From contig NZ_JAKWJU010000002.1 in assembly GCF_022524345.1 (NCBI RefSeq), positions 3,348,001-3,412,000 of the forward strand: a stretch of DNA of 64,000 nucleotides. Reading direction: 5' to 3'. The notes beneath the pieces are model-generated. The model had not been told where the DNA came from, searched no databases, and saw only the letters and a list, made by a program, of their open reading frames with translations. Of the stretch, positions 25,383-34,341 are shown piece after piece. A program made the position numbers and the translations under genes. How positions within the stretch are numbered: the first letter of the stretch is position 1; each line of letters opens with the position of its first letter. The stretch is from Streptomyces marispadix (GTDB lineage Bacteria; Actinomycetota; Actinomycetes; Streptomycetales; Streptomycetaceae).

Positions 25383-26066
25383 TTGACCCTGTCCCTCGTG
25401 AAGCCGTCCCCTGAACCCGACGACGTACGGGCCCAGTTGGGCGGCCTGGGGACCAGGCTGGAGTTCTTGCATGACGTGCTGCGGGTGGGCGAGGCCGCAA
25501 GGCGCACTGCCGTCCCCAATGATCCAACGGGAACGGCGGGTCGACGAGCCTATGAGGCGCATGTACGGACCATCCGCGAGTTGCACATCGAGAAGGAGGG
25601 GTGGGCCAGACTTATTCACGGTCGGCTCGAACTCGTTTGCAACGCTGATCGATCGGTTGCGATGGGCGTGATGGTGGGCGACGCCGCGACGGGGCAGGCG
25701 AGCCTGTTCCCGAAGAACGCGCGCCGACGCGGACCCGCCACCGACATGGTCACTCGCGCCAACGCCGGCGAAGGGGCCCCGCACGTACAGACGGCTCTGT
25801 TCGTAGCTGGTGTCGGCCCTGACGGGGTTGCGTTGAGCGAAGAAGAGGCCTTCGCTCTGAAGACGTGGTTCTTGCTGTCCTACCGCACCAAGATGGGTGA
25901 CACGGTCCGGATCGACTGCGAGCTGTCGCAGCCGAGTAGCTTCCAGGATGGGTTTGTGGCCGAATGGGGGAAGCGAATTCCGCTTCCTGCCCTGGTGATG
26001 GACGGAATCGAACCTGTGAACGATGATGGGTCCGAGGAGATCGACATCCCCGTCGACTTCCGCTGA
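25383..26066 (+). CDS. Uncharacterised protein paired with an ImmA/IrrE regulator
   Basis: A 227-residue soluble protein that I do not recognise. The first ~60 residues look helical (RAQLGGLGTRLEFLHDVLRVGEAARRT), followed by a mixed alpha/beta part with GTAGRRAYEAHVRTIREL and MGVMVGDAATGQASLFP. No catalytic motif, membrane segment or signal is evident. TTG 25383 is preferred because GGAGG at 25373-25377 lies 5 bases upstream; a TTG at 25371 would put the ribosome site inside the gene. It is 66 bases ahead of the XRE-ImmA/IrrE gene and is probably cotranscribed with it from the palindromic promoter. By context it could be the toxin or target of that regulator pair. Confidence 0.6.
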   Translation: MTLSLVKPSPEPDDVRAQLGGLGTRLEFLHDVLRVGEAARRTAVPNDPTGTAGRRAYEAHVRTIRELHIEKEGWARLIHGRLELVCNADRSVAMGVMVGDAATGQASLFPKNARRRGPATDMVTRANAGEGAPHVQTALFVAGVGPDGVALSEEEAFALKTWFLLSYRTKMGDTVRIDCELSQPSSFQDGFVAEWGKRIPLPALVMDGIEPVNDDGSEEIDIPVDFR

Positions 26067-26132
26067 GGCCCGTCGGTGGGGCACTGAATCCTGTCGCCCC
26101 ACCGTGCACCACCAATAACTGAGGCAGCGCAC

Positions 26133-27221
26133 ATGGTGACCCCGTCCCGCATCACACTGGCCCGCAAGCGCAGGGGCCTCACCCTTGCCGAGCTGTCGGA
26201 CCGAGCCACGGTGTCACTGCAGAGCCTGTCAAACTACGAGACAGGACGCACCGCACCACGTCCCGACACCCTCGCCAAGATCGCCTCAGCACTGGACTTT
26301 CCTGCCGCCTTCTTCGAAGGCCCTGCGCTGGACGAGCTCCCGGCCGAGGGCATCTCCTGGCGGGCGCGCAGCAAGACATCGGCCAGGGTCCTCGAGGCTG
26401 CGCGAGCAGCCGGCACGCTGGGCGCAATGCTGTACGAGTGGATCGAGGATAGATTCCGCCTCCCGGCAGTGAACGTTCCGTCACTTGGGAAGCCTGACCC
26501 GGAGACAGCCGCTGGCATGGTTCGCACCGGCTGGGGTCTCGGGGAAGCGTCGGCGCCCAACATGGTGCACCTTCTGGAGGCACACGGAGTCCGGGTCTTC
26601 TCGCTCGATCCCGATCATGCTGAGGTCGACGCGTTCGCGGTGTGGCGCGACGGCGTTCCGTTTGTGTTCCTTAACACGCTCAAGTCTGCGGAGCGGGGGC
26701 GCTTCGACGCAGCCCACGAACTGGGCCATCTCGTCATGCACGGTAGCGAGCACGCTTGCTCGGGCCCCGAGGCTGAACGGCAAGCGAACGAGTTCGCCTC
26801 CTCGTTCCTAATGCCTCGAGCGAGCGTGCTGGGGCACATGCCCTCAGGCGCACACGTCGATCAGATCCTCCGCGGAAAGCAGATCTGGAACGTCTCGGCG
26901 ATGGCGCTGACCTACCGCATGCACGACCTGGGGCTGCTCTCCGACTGGCAGTACCGCTCCACATGCGCCGAACTGAGCCGGTTGGGGTACCGATCCGGCG
27001 AGCCGCAGGGCATGGGCCAGCGCGAAACGTCTCAGGTGTTGACGAAGGTCTTCGCCGCGCTGCGTTCCAAGCATGTTCGCCCAGGGTCCGTGGCGGCCGA
27101 ACTCGGGCTCACCAGTGAGGAGATGAACCGTCTCCTGTTCGGACTCACCTTCACGACCTTCAAGGGCGAGGGTCGGCACGTAACTGCTCCGGCAACGCTC
27201 AACCTGTCCATCGTCCCCTGA
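26133..27221 (+). CDS. XRE-HTH / ImmA-IrrE zinc metallopeptidase fusion
   Basis: A 362-residue protein. The N-terminal XRE HTH (residues ~5-60, TLARKRRGLTLAELSDRATVSLQSLSNYETG) is joined to an ImmA/IrrE domain with the zinc motif AAHELGHLVMHG (HExxH, ~residues 193-204) and a downstream Glu-rich helix ERQANEFASSFLMP supplying the third ligand. Such proteins (e.g. ImmA of ICEBs1, IrrE/DdrO systems) switch gene expression by cleaving a repressor, or act as antitoxins. Here regulator and protease are in one chain. The ATG at 26133 is the only good start. It is second gene of a two-gene unit. Confidence 0.85.
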   Translation: MVTPSRITLARKRRGLTLAELSDRATVSLQSLSNYETGRTAPRPDTLAKIASALDFPAAFFEGPALDELPAEGISWRARSKTSARVLEAARAAGTLGAMLYEWIEDRFRLPAVNVPSLGKPDPETAAGMVRTGWGLGEASAPNMVHLLEAHGVRVFSLDPDHAEVDAFAVWRDGVPFVFLNTLKSAERGRFDAAHELGHLVMHGSEHACSGPEAERQANEFASSFLMPRASVLGHMPSGAHVDQILRGKQIWNVSAMALTYRMHDLGLLSDWQYRSTCAELSRLGYRSGEPQGMGQRETSQVLTKVFAALRSKHVRPGSVAAELGLTSEEMNRLLFGLTFTTFKGEGRHVTAPATLNLSIVP

Positions 27222-27225
27222 ATGA

Positions 27226-27241
27226 CCGCATCTCCATGCGG
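27226..27241 (+). terminator. Short hairpin after the ImmA/IrrE gene
   Basis: CCGCAT and ATGCGG form a 6-bp stem with a CTCC loop, 4 bases past the stop codon. Three tandem 7-bp repeats (GTCAGCC) follow at 27302-27322, between the two convergent genes. A weak but plausible terminator. Confidence 0.4.
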
Positions 27242-27377
27242 GTGAGCCGGACAACCGAGGCGCTCGGTCAAGTAGCTCGCCCTGCCGGTACGTTCCAAGC
27301 CGTCAGCCGTCAGCCGTCAGCCGCACGCACGGACTCTGCGAAATACCAACCCCGAGCGCGCCGTAGCGGGCCTCGCG

Positions 27378-29981
27378 TTACGCCTCGGCGACCCGACGGA
27401 TGGTCACAAGAGCGAGCCACTGACTGGGGAGCGCTTGCCGCTTGCTGAGGATGTCTGCGACGAAGGGCCGGGCGTCGGCCGGCGCGAGCTTGCTGGTCCC
27501 GGCTCGGATTGCGTCCCAAGCGGCTAGCAGCCGCTCCGCCACCTGTTGGAGCGGTTCGGGCGGCACGAGGAACAGAGGGCGGCCCGTGGCGACCAGCGCG
27601 GCGTCCGAAGCCACCTCCGTCTGCGGGGTGACAAGCAGGGTCACCGAACCTTCCGGGACTTCGCGATGGGTAGCCCCCGCCGCGTAGTTCAGGTGGGTCA
27701 GTGCCTCGCGTACCCGCCTGGCGGCGACCTTCGGGCCTGTGGCTTCGGACTTGGCCTCGATCGCGAGCCAGAAGTGGTCGCCGAACATCCACACGGCGTC
27801 GGGCTCGGAGTGGGCGGAGGAGCGTTGCAGGACTTCGGCACCCATCAGCTCACCCAGCGAGGTAAGTCCGTGCTCGTACTTGGTGCTGTCCGTCTGCCAC
27901 AGCCCTTCCCTGACCGACTGCTCCTGCGGTAGCCGCTTCATGCTGGCCCGCAGAGGGTGGCCGGTGATCTCGTCGATCACCCACTCGTCCAAGGGGTCTG
28001 GCACACCTTCCTCGGTCGCTCCGTCCGGAGCCAGGAAGACTTTCGCATCGAGATTCAGGTCGCTGAGCCACTGAGTCCCTTCCGCAGAGACGCGGGCATC
28101 AGCGAAGTGCCGCTCCGCTATCCCTGTCCAGTGGGTATCGTTCGCGTTTCGTGCCGCAAGGACGGCCCATGCCCCGGCGAGGTATTGCCACAGCGCGCGG
28201 TAGTGGCTGTCGCCGCCGGCGAGCGCCTCGATCGCCTTGCGCGCCCGTTCTACGGCCCGCGCCCAGTCACGGTGCCACGCTGCATTGGCGGCCTCGACCT
28301 CGAACTGAGCCGCAGCTTGCAGCTGGGCCGTGCCGCCCGGCGCGCGGCGCGGTTGGTCGCCGGACTCTTCACGGTCGCGGATGAACCGGTCCGCCGCGGC
28401 CCAATCGTCCCCGCCTGCGGAGACGATGGCGAGGGCCTCTCTCAGCCTCGCCTCCGGGAGTTCGTCCTGCTCAAGTCCGAAGTTGATCTCCGCGCGGATC
28501 TCGTGGGGCATGGTGTCCAGCTGGGTCGTGCAGAAGCTCTCCAGGTCGCGACCGAGCATGATGATCGCCGCACGGTCGCCACTGCCACGGGTAGCCCTTC
28601 CCGCTCCCTGGATGAGTCGGGTGCGGATCCGCTCGTTGAGCACAACGTCGGCCCCTAGGCTCTCGTAAAGAAACCGCTCTTGCAGGTGGGCGCCGGCGGG
28701 GCAGCCGTTCATGACTACGAGCCGACAGGTGTCGCCGGGAAGGTCGATCCCGTCGTATCGGTTGGCGGCGGCCAGAAGCCCGCGCTCCGCCACGCGGAAG
28801 GCGTCTGGAGCATCGTCCGCCTCACCGGTGGTCCATTGCGGCATGCCTGCCGGAGCCACCGCGTCGACCAACTTCCTTCGCTCTCCATCGCTGCGGGCGA
28901 TAACCAGGGCCTTGCCGAAGGCGTCGATCTGCTCGCGCACGAAGCTCAGAAGCCTGTCCTCGCCAAGCCCAGGAGTGAGGCCGGGGAAACAGAAGAAGCG
29001 TCGGCCGCTGCCCTCCTCACCTTCGCTGGCCTCTTCCGAGTCGTCGAGGGGGAGGGCGGCAGGGTCCACGTCGACCCGCTCGATCTGCCGTCGTCCGAAT
29101 GAACGTTCCAACTCTCCGCCGTCGCCCAGTGTGGCCGACATGTAGATGCGCTGGGCAGCGTTCTCGAATTGCTTATGCCCCAGGGTGGGAGCGATCACTG
29201 GTCGTATGAAGATCGCGTCGCTGTTCACATAGACCAGGCAGGCTGCCAACCCGCCGTGCCCCAGCTTTCCGTAGGCGAACCGCCACTTCGGCTCGAAGGT
29301 CAACGCGTGCTCAAGGACGCGCTCCAGCTCTGGGGCAGCCAACGCGGTCTCGGCCACGCCCGCGAGGTAGACGCGGCCCGCGGTGCGGTGATGAAGACGC
29401 CTGGCGACGGCAGCGCTAAGGGCCCCGCATTCCGTGAGCACCTCGACAACCTGGTCATACGTCGTGCTCTCCCGATCTCGCTCGATGCACACACTCCATG
29501 TGGAGGCGACCGGGCTTTCTGCCGCGTGCGCGTCGTCCAGGATGAGGGCCTGAGGCTCCATCTTTGGATTGGAGTTGAAGACGGCATTGAAAGTCGCGAA
29601 GGCGATGGCTTGGCCACGCTTGAACCGCTGCGCCGCCGGAGGAGCCCAGTCCTTGTGGTTGCCCGTGAGGTCCACCGCGGGGACACCATAGAGGTCTGCA
29701 AGGCCTGCGGCCTGTTGGGCGAGCTGCCGGGTCGGTGCCAGGTAGGCCACACGCTCGCTCATGCTGCCGCGCCGCCACTCCGCGATAAGGCAGCCCACCA
29801 GAGTCTTGCCCGAACCGGTAGGCATCTCGAACGCCAGATCCTTGCTCCTGGGCTTCTCCATGTAAGCGCTCAGGATGCCTCGCTGGCGTGGATGGAGCTT
29901 GCTCGGTGCCCCAGGGCGACGCTCTAACAGCTCGAACAGGGCCCTCGGCGACTCCGCGCCCGCAGAGGGTGTGTTCTTCAT
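27378..29981 (-). CDS. DEAD/DEAH-type SF2 helicase with C-terminal nuclease-like motif
   Basis: An 867-residue protein. The helicase part has a Q-region (LHPRQRGILSAYM), Walker A EMPTGSGKTLVG (~53-64), motif Ia LAPTRQLAQQ, motif II LILDDAH (149-152, DDAH instead of DEAH), motif III MSATLGDGG and motif VI RLIQGAGRATRGSGD. About 600 residues in, the helicase ends and a helical part follows. Near residues 725-745 the pattern PDAVWMFGDHFWLAIEAKSE has the Asp...Glu-x-Lys spacing of PD-(D/E)XK nucleases. So it may unwind and cut nucleic acid. The ATG at 29981 is chosen since the upstream frame is poor. A perfect CCGGTATACCGG palindrome lies 48 bases before it. It is on the same strand as the HsdS-like gene upstream; likely one defence module. 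Confidence 0.75.
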   Translation of the reverse strand: MKNTPSAGAESPRALFELLERRPGAPSKLHPRQRGILSAYMEKPRSKDLAFEMPTGSGKTLVGCLIAEWRRGSMSERVAYLAPTRQLAQQAAGLADLYGVPAVDLTGNHKDWAPPAAQRFKRGQAIAFATFNAVFNSNPKMEPQALILDDAHAAESPVASTWSVCIERDRESTTYDQVVEVLTECGALSAAVARRLHHRTAGRVYLAGVAETALAAPELERVLEHALTFEPKWRFAYGKLGHGGLAACLVYVNSDAIFIRPVIAPTLGHKQFENAAQRIYMSATLGDGGELERSFGRRQIERVDVDPAALPLDDSEEASEGEEGSGRRFFCFPGLTPGLGEDRLLSFVREQIDAFGKALVIARSDGERRKLVDAVAPAGMPQWTTGEADDAPDAFRVAERGLLAAANRYDGIDLPGDTCRLVVMNGCPAGAHLQERFLYESLGADVVLNERIRTRLIQGAGRATRGSGDRAAIIMLGRDLESFCTTQLDTMPHEIRAEINFGLEQDELPEARLREALAIVSAGGDDWAAADRFIRDREESGDQPRRAPGGTAQLQAAAQFEVEAANAAWHRDWARAVERARKAIEALAGGDSHYRALWQYLAGAWAVLAARNANDTHWTGIAERHFADARVSAEGTQWLSDLNLDAKVFLAPDGATEEGVPDPLDEWVIDEITGHPLRASMKRLPQEQSVREGLWQTDSTKYEHGLTSLGELMGAEVLQRSSAHSEPDAVWMFGDHFWLAIEAKSEATGPKVAARRVREALTHLNYAAGATHREVPEGSVTLLVTPQTEVASDAALVATGRPLFLVPPEPLQQVAERLLAAWDAIRAGTSKLAPADARPFVADILSKRQALPSQWLALVTIRRVAEA

Positions 29982-30028
29982 AATGAATGCCACGAGATCA
30001 GCACACCACGTATCAGCTAGACACGTAA

Positions 30029-30040
30029 CCGGTATACCGG
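30029..30040. promoter_or_regulatory. Perfect 12-bp palindrome upstream of the helicase gene
   Basis: CCGGTATACCGG is a perfect dyad 48 bases upstream of the helicase ATG. It sits where a repressor or activator could bind. A second partial symmetry, CACGTA/TACGTG flanking TCAGCTAGACA at 30007-30027, lies between it and the start. Confidence 0.4.
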
Positions 30041-30676
30041 GCGTACTGCCGAGACGCCCCCGGGGAAATGCGAGTTGACACGACGTTGGGGCACCTCGGC
30101 CGGATCTCCCTGTCCACCGCCTGGGCACCAGGAGCTAGGCGGCTGCAAGACCGTGGCCTGGAGACGCTCGCCTGAGGTCCATCACCAGTCCGGGAGCCAG
30201 TTGCAGCGAGCGAAATCGTGCTGGCCATGGAATGCGGGGGCTCCGACACCAACTCGGGGAGCATCGCGAACCCTCCCTCGGCGCGGCCGCCGATCAGCTG
30301 ATCCGCTTGGGCGGCACCGCAATTTTTTCGGCGAGACGACGGAGATCTACGGCGCCGAACACCTGCCGGCCCGGCGGGCGATCGATGTCGAGTTCGGCGA
30401 GCGGTTGCTGGAACGGGTGTCGTGGTGGGGGAAGCGCGTCGAGCGTTACGGCGTGTTGATCAACAAATCCGGTCAACACACGCACTCAACCATCACTCGC
30501 ACATCGGAAACGATCTTCAGACGCGGGGATCGTGCCTGGCCACGCCTACTCGTGAACACCCCTCCGACTGACCGCCCACAAGAAGCTCTGTAGGGAACCG
30601 TTGATGATCCGTCTCAGTGGCTTGTTCATGTGAACATCTGCTGGGGTCGGCGCAGTGCCTGCCGCGAAGCGCTCCG
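30041..30676. other. Gap with no recognised gene
   Basis: About 635 bases between the helicase gene and the HsdS-like gene. Frames on both strands are short and have no convincing starts. A plus-strand stretch around 30350-30560 could be read as a fragment (ERLLERVSWWGKRVERYGVL) but I cannot match it. It may be a decayed gene. Confidence 0.5.
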
Positions 30677-32239
30677 CTAGAGCAGGCCAGCTTGCTGGAG
30701 GACCCGGGTGTCTGCTCTGTAGGGGTAGTGATGGCCGTGTTCGAGGCTCTTCTGCACCAAGTTGCCCTTCTCCTTGTCCGCATGAAAAGTCGACCAGGCG
30801 TGGCACGTTTCGCACACCTCGCACGTGAGAAAAGGGCGCAGTACGTATAGACGGTGGTTGCGATCCGCTACGTACAAGCTTCCTGTCTCAACCGTGCTGC
30901 TTGGGTATTGCATCGTCGACGTGGGCACCACGGGGTGGTCGCCCATAAGGCGCCGATGCCTGATGGTTGCCTCGCCTTGGAACGCGTCCCACATCACAGA
31001 TGTCACATGGATGAGGGGTAGGTCAGCGAGAAATCGGGCACAGGACAGCAGGCGCGACAGGTCAAGGTAGGTCTGCTCCAATGCGGTGCGAAGATTGACT
31101 ACGTCAGGTGCGCGCCCGTGGGCCTTGTCATTCCGTCGGTCAGCGATCCGGCCACGTGCCTGCTGCGCTTCATCGCTTCTGAGAAGGGCCCCCAGGTCGT
31201 GGAGGGGATGATCCCTGCGCAGCTCTCGCCGCTTCCTCGCTCCGGCGATCTCCTGCAGAACAGCGGTCCACTCTCCCAGACCTGGACCGCCCCGCGCACT
31301 GGAGAGCTTGCGCTGCAGCGCACCGACGGAGCTGAGTTCGATAGAGGCTTCGTGAGCGAGGGCCCCAGCGATCAGGGCGCTGTAGGCCAACAGAGCCTCG
31401 GCTGCTTCAAGCACGGCTTCATAGGCGGGCCCGAGGTCGTCTGCGCTCATCCGGGCCTCGACTTCCCGCCACCGCAATGCGATGGGGTAGGGGAAACGGG
31501 TGCGCACGATGTAGTCGGGATCATCCAACTGCGAGGCGGCCTCGGCTCGCAGGCGGGTGATCTGGCCAGCCTCGATGATGGATCTCCGGGCATCCTCGAG
31601 GCTTACATCCATGTCGAAGACGGAGGCCGCTAGGGTCGTTGCCTCAGCGCTCCAGCTGCTCATCCGCTGACCAGCGGTGTCCAGTTCGTAAAGGGCGGCC
31701 GAGAGCGCTTGGTCAGCCTTCGGTAGCTCGAGCGCTGAAAGGTCCTTGGGTGAGAGCCGCATCCGGCCATACAAGCCTCTTGCCAAACGGCTGACGCTCG
31801 CGGAGCGCAGGAAAGCGAGAATCAGACGTGCGTACTCCGGGGACAGAGCATCAACTGGGCGCAGGACGAGAATGCTGCCGACGGCAGCCGCAGGCAGGTC
31901 GGCCTCCTCGACATGCACCGCTTTAGGATGGCCCGAGACCACTTCGGATAGCAACAGGTCGCCAGGTTGGAGATGAAAGCGGTCTGGCACATCGTCTCGC
32001 CAGACATCAGCTTGCTCATCAGGTTCGGCAATCGCCCCGTCCCGGCCGAGGTGCCTGAGCCACACGAGTCGGACGGCCCCCGGCTGACTGGATCCACAAG
32101 ACCCCTCAGACGCCGGAGCCTTGACGGCGAAGCCTCGCTTGACACTGCTGATTACGGAATCGAAGGGCACACCAGCAGCTGATGACCAATCCGTGCCGTC
32201 CACACAAGCGCCAAGTGGTTGATCATTAGAGCTGGACAT
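30677..32239 (-). CDS. HsdS-like target-recognition protein with a HEPN-like RxxxxH motif
   Basis: A 520-residue protein I cannot assign to a named family. Residues ~20-200 resemble one target-recognition half of type I restriction HsdS: PGDLLLSEV, GSILVLRPVDALSPEYARLILAFLRS, GRMRLSPKDLSALELPKA, then a helical spacer. The second half is helical. Around residue 370, DRRNDKAHGRA fits the Rx4H signature of HEPN ribonucleases. A Cys-rich tail LTCEVCETCHAW may bind metal. No HsdR or HsdM is present. The ATG at 32239 follows GAGGGGGA; the GTG at 32257 would place that ribosome site inside the gene. It is upstream of and on the same strand as the helicase-nuclease gene. Confidence 0.6.
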   Translation of the reverse strand: MSSSNDQPLGACVDGTDWSSAAGVPFDSVISSVKRGFAVKAPASEGSCGSSQPGAVRLVWLRHLGRDGAIAEPDEQADVWRDDVPDRFHLQPGDLLLSEVVSGHPKAVHVEEADLPAAAVGSILVLRPVDALSPEYARLILAFLRSASVSRLARGLYGRMRLSPKDLSALELPKADQALSAALYELDTAGQRMSSWSAEATTLAASVFDMDVSLEDARRSIIEAGQITRLRAEAASQLDDPDYIVRTRFPYPIALRWREVEARMSADDLGPAYEAVLEAAEALLAYSALIAGALAHEASIELSSVGALQRKLSSARGGPGLGEWTAVLQEIAGARKRRELRRDHPLHDLGALLRSDEAQQARGRIADRRNDKAHGRAPDVVNLRTALEQTYLDLSRLLSCARFLADLPLIHVTSVMWDAFQGEATIRHRRLMGDHPVVPTSTMQYPSSTVETGSLYVADRNHRLYVLRPFLTCEVCETCHAWSTFHADKEKGNLVQKSLEHGHHYPYRADTRVLQQAGLL

Positions 32240-32666
32240 AGCGTTCCCCCTCGCCACTCACTACGGCGGCATGCTAGGCCTTCCAACAGGCCGCCCTGCT
32301 ACTCGGTTTGCAGCCGAGTAGCTGAAATCGCCGGTGGCCAGAGCACCCCCGCCGATTCCGAGCTTTCGGGCTGGTACGGCTCAGACCGTCCACGGCCGAC
32401 TGAGATCTCTTCCTACTCATCTTCGTGCCTGGATTCTCGGTCATGCGAGTCGGGCCGACGTCTCAAAGTGGACGGGGTCAGGGAAGGCTGAGTCTGGCTA
32501 CGGCCTCGCGCTGACTCCGTTGACGCCCCGCAAACGACAACGTCCTGGACACTCACATTGGACGCAAGTGCTGTGTCACGGTTCGGATGCACCTGCAACC
32601 ATTCGAAGTTCTCTCATGTCGCAAGTTGGTGCACGAATCAACCATCTTGAAGTTGTGGGAGTTTCA
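32240..32666. other. Divergent intergenic region between two cargo modules
   Basis: About 430 bases between the minus-strand HsdS-like gene and the plus-strand T5orf172 gene. An open frame continues upstream of the T5orf172 start, but its composition (basic, irregular) and lack of a ribosome site argue that it is not coding. Both promoters must lie here; I see no unambiguous -35/-10 pair. Confidence 0.5.
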
Positions 32667-34340
32667 TTGTCGTACCGGTTCAATCCGCCACCTTCCTGGC
32701 CTCAGCCTTCGCAGGGCTGGGAGCCGCCCGCCGACTGGCAGCCGGACCCTTCATGGCCCGCGCCGCCGGAGGGCTGGCAGCTGTGGGTGCCCCTTGATCG
32801 CGCGGCCGGCCTTGCCCAGGCAGTTCCGCAGCCCGCAACGGCAGTCGCCGCATACGGCGCCTCGTCCCCCGCACCGTCCCGGCCCGACGGCGGCCTGGGC
32901 GTCTTCGGACGGAGGCGCAAGCAGGCGGAAGCTGAAGTGGACCGTCTGACGGGCGAGTTGCGGCGCTTACAGGCCGAACACGCGCAGCAGGGCGCTGAGA
33001 AGGCAGCTCTGCATCAGCAACTCTCCCGTGTGCAGGGCGAAGAGGCAGCCACTCTGATCGTCGACACCGAACGGCTTCGCGCTTCCTACCAGGAGGCGGA
33101 CGAGCTGCTGCTCGCCAAGATCGACCGGGCCTCCGACCAGCTGCACCAGGCCCTCGCCGACGAGCAGCACGCGTACGACGATCTGGTACGCCGAGTCGCC
33201 GACGTCCAGGCGGAGACGACGAGGACCCAGCAGCGCCTGGACCAACTCCGCGGCCAGGTGGTGCACACCGAAGAGGCCGCCATGCTCCAGGAAGCGGGCA
33301 TCTACGAATACCGGCATCCGCTGGCGGACGCCGTCGCGTACAAGTCCGAGTTGAGTTCGCTGAAGGACCGCATCAAGACGCTGGCCCGTAGGAACGGAGC
33401 GGTGCTCGCCGCCACGGACTGGCACGTCAACGGGTCGCTGACTGAGGGCAAGAAGATGGTGCGCGACTTCTCCAAGCTCATGCTGCGCGCCTATAACGCC
33501 GAGGCTGACAACGCCGTACGGACCATGCGCCCGCACCGCCTGGCATCCCTCATCGACCGGCTAGAGAAGTCCCGGCAGACCATTGCCCGACTCGGCGCGA
33601 CGATGCACATCCTCATCTCCGACGAGTACCACCGGCTGCGCGTCCGCGAGTTGGAACTCACCGCGGACCATCTCGCCAAGCAGGAGGAGGAGAAGGAACG
33701 TCGACGAGAGCTGCGAGAGCAGCAGCGGGAGGAGGAGAGGCTTCAAAAGGAACTGGAGCGGGAGCGCAGCCGCCTGGACAAGGAGCGCCGGCACTATCAG
33801 TCGGCCCTGGACCGGCTGCGTGCCTCAGGTTCCGGCCACGAGGCCGGGGCAGCGGAGTCGCGGGACAAGCTCGCCGAGATCGAGTCATCTTTGGCTGCGG
33901 TGGACGCCCGTGAGGCCAACATCCGCGCTGGCTACGTGTACGTCATCTCCAACCTCGGTGCCTTCGGCGAGCGCATGGTCAAGATCGGGATGACCAGGCG
34001 TCTGGAGCCGATGGACAGGGTCAACGAACTCGGGGATGCCTCCGTGCCGTTCCGTTTCGACGTGCATGCCTTGATCTTCAGCGAGGACGCCGTCGGGCTC
34101 GAACGCAAACTCCACGAAGAGTTCGAGGACCGCCGCGTCAATCGGGTCAACCTCCGCCGCGAATTCTTCTACGTCCGCCCCGCAGAAGTCCGCGAAGCAC
34201 TCCAGCGTTTCGCGGGTCAGCACCTGATCGAGTTCCGAGAGGACTCGGAAGCCCCGGAATGGAGAGCCAGCACCGCGTCACAGGAGCGAGGCACCCTCGC
34301 AGCCGCAGGCGAGGCGGCACGCCACGGAGAGGATTCTTGA
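32667..34340 (+). CDS. Coiled-coil protein with DUF4041 and T5orf172 (GIY-YIG-like) domain
   Basis: A 557-residue protein. The N-terminus has repeated Trp/Pro segments (PPSWPQPSQGWEPP, ADWQPDPSWPAPPEGW), then a long Glu/Lys/Arg coiled coil (residues ~90-410) containing a DUF4041-like part. The C-terminal T5orf172/MUG113 domain (~421-510) shows GYVYVISNLGAFGERMVKIGMTRR and the later LERKLHEEFEDRRVN and REFFYV. This is the family related to GIY-YIG nucleases, common in phages and defence loci. The conserved GYVYV...KIG...R and Glu are present. TTG 32667 is preferred, with GGGAG 5 bases upstream; GTG 32655 is an alternative. The next gene starts one base after its stop, so they form an operon. 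Confidence 0.75.
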   Translation: MSYRFNPPPSWPQPSQGWEPPADWQPDPSWPAPPEGWQLWVPLDRAAGLAQAVPQPATAVAAYGASSPAPSRPDGGLGVFGRRRKQAEAEVDRLTGELRRLQAEHAQQGAEKAALHQQLSRVQGEEAATLIVDTERLRASYQEADELLLAKIDRASDQLHQALADEQHAYDDLVRRVADVQAETTRTQQRLDQLRGQVVHTEEAAMLQEAGIYEYRHPLADAVAYKSELSSLKDRIKTLARRNGAVLAATDWHVNGSLTEGKKMVRDFSKLMLRAYNAEADNAVRTMRPHRLASLIDRLEKSRQTIARLGATMHILISDEYHRLRVRELELTADHLAKQEEEKERRRELREQQREEERLQKELERERSRLDKERRHYQSALDRLRASGSGHEAGAAESRDKLAEIESSLAAVDAREANIRAGYVYVISNLGAFGERMVKIGMTRRLEPMDRVNELGDASVPFRFDVHALIFSEDAVGLERKLHEEFEDRRVNRVNLRREFFYVRPAEVREALQRFAGQHLIEFREDSEAPEWRASTASQERGTLAAAGEAARHGEDS

Positions 34341-34341
34341 C

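Noticed and set aside
27378..32239. Assignment to type I restriction or Hachiman
   Set aside because: No HsdM or HsdR, and no DUF1837 HamA-like gene; only isolated similarities exist.
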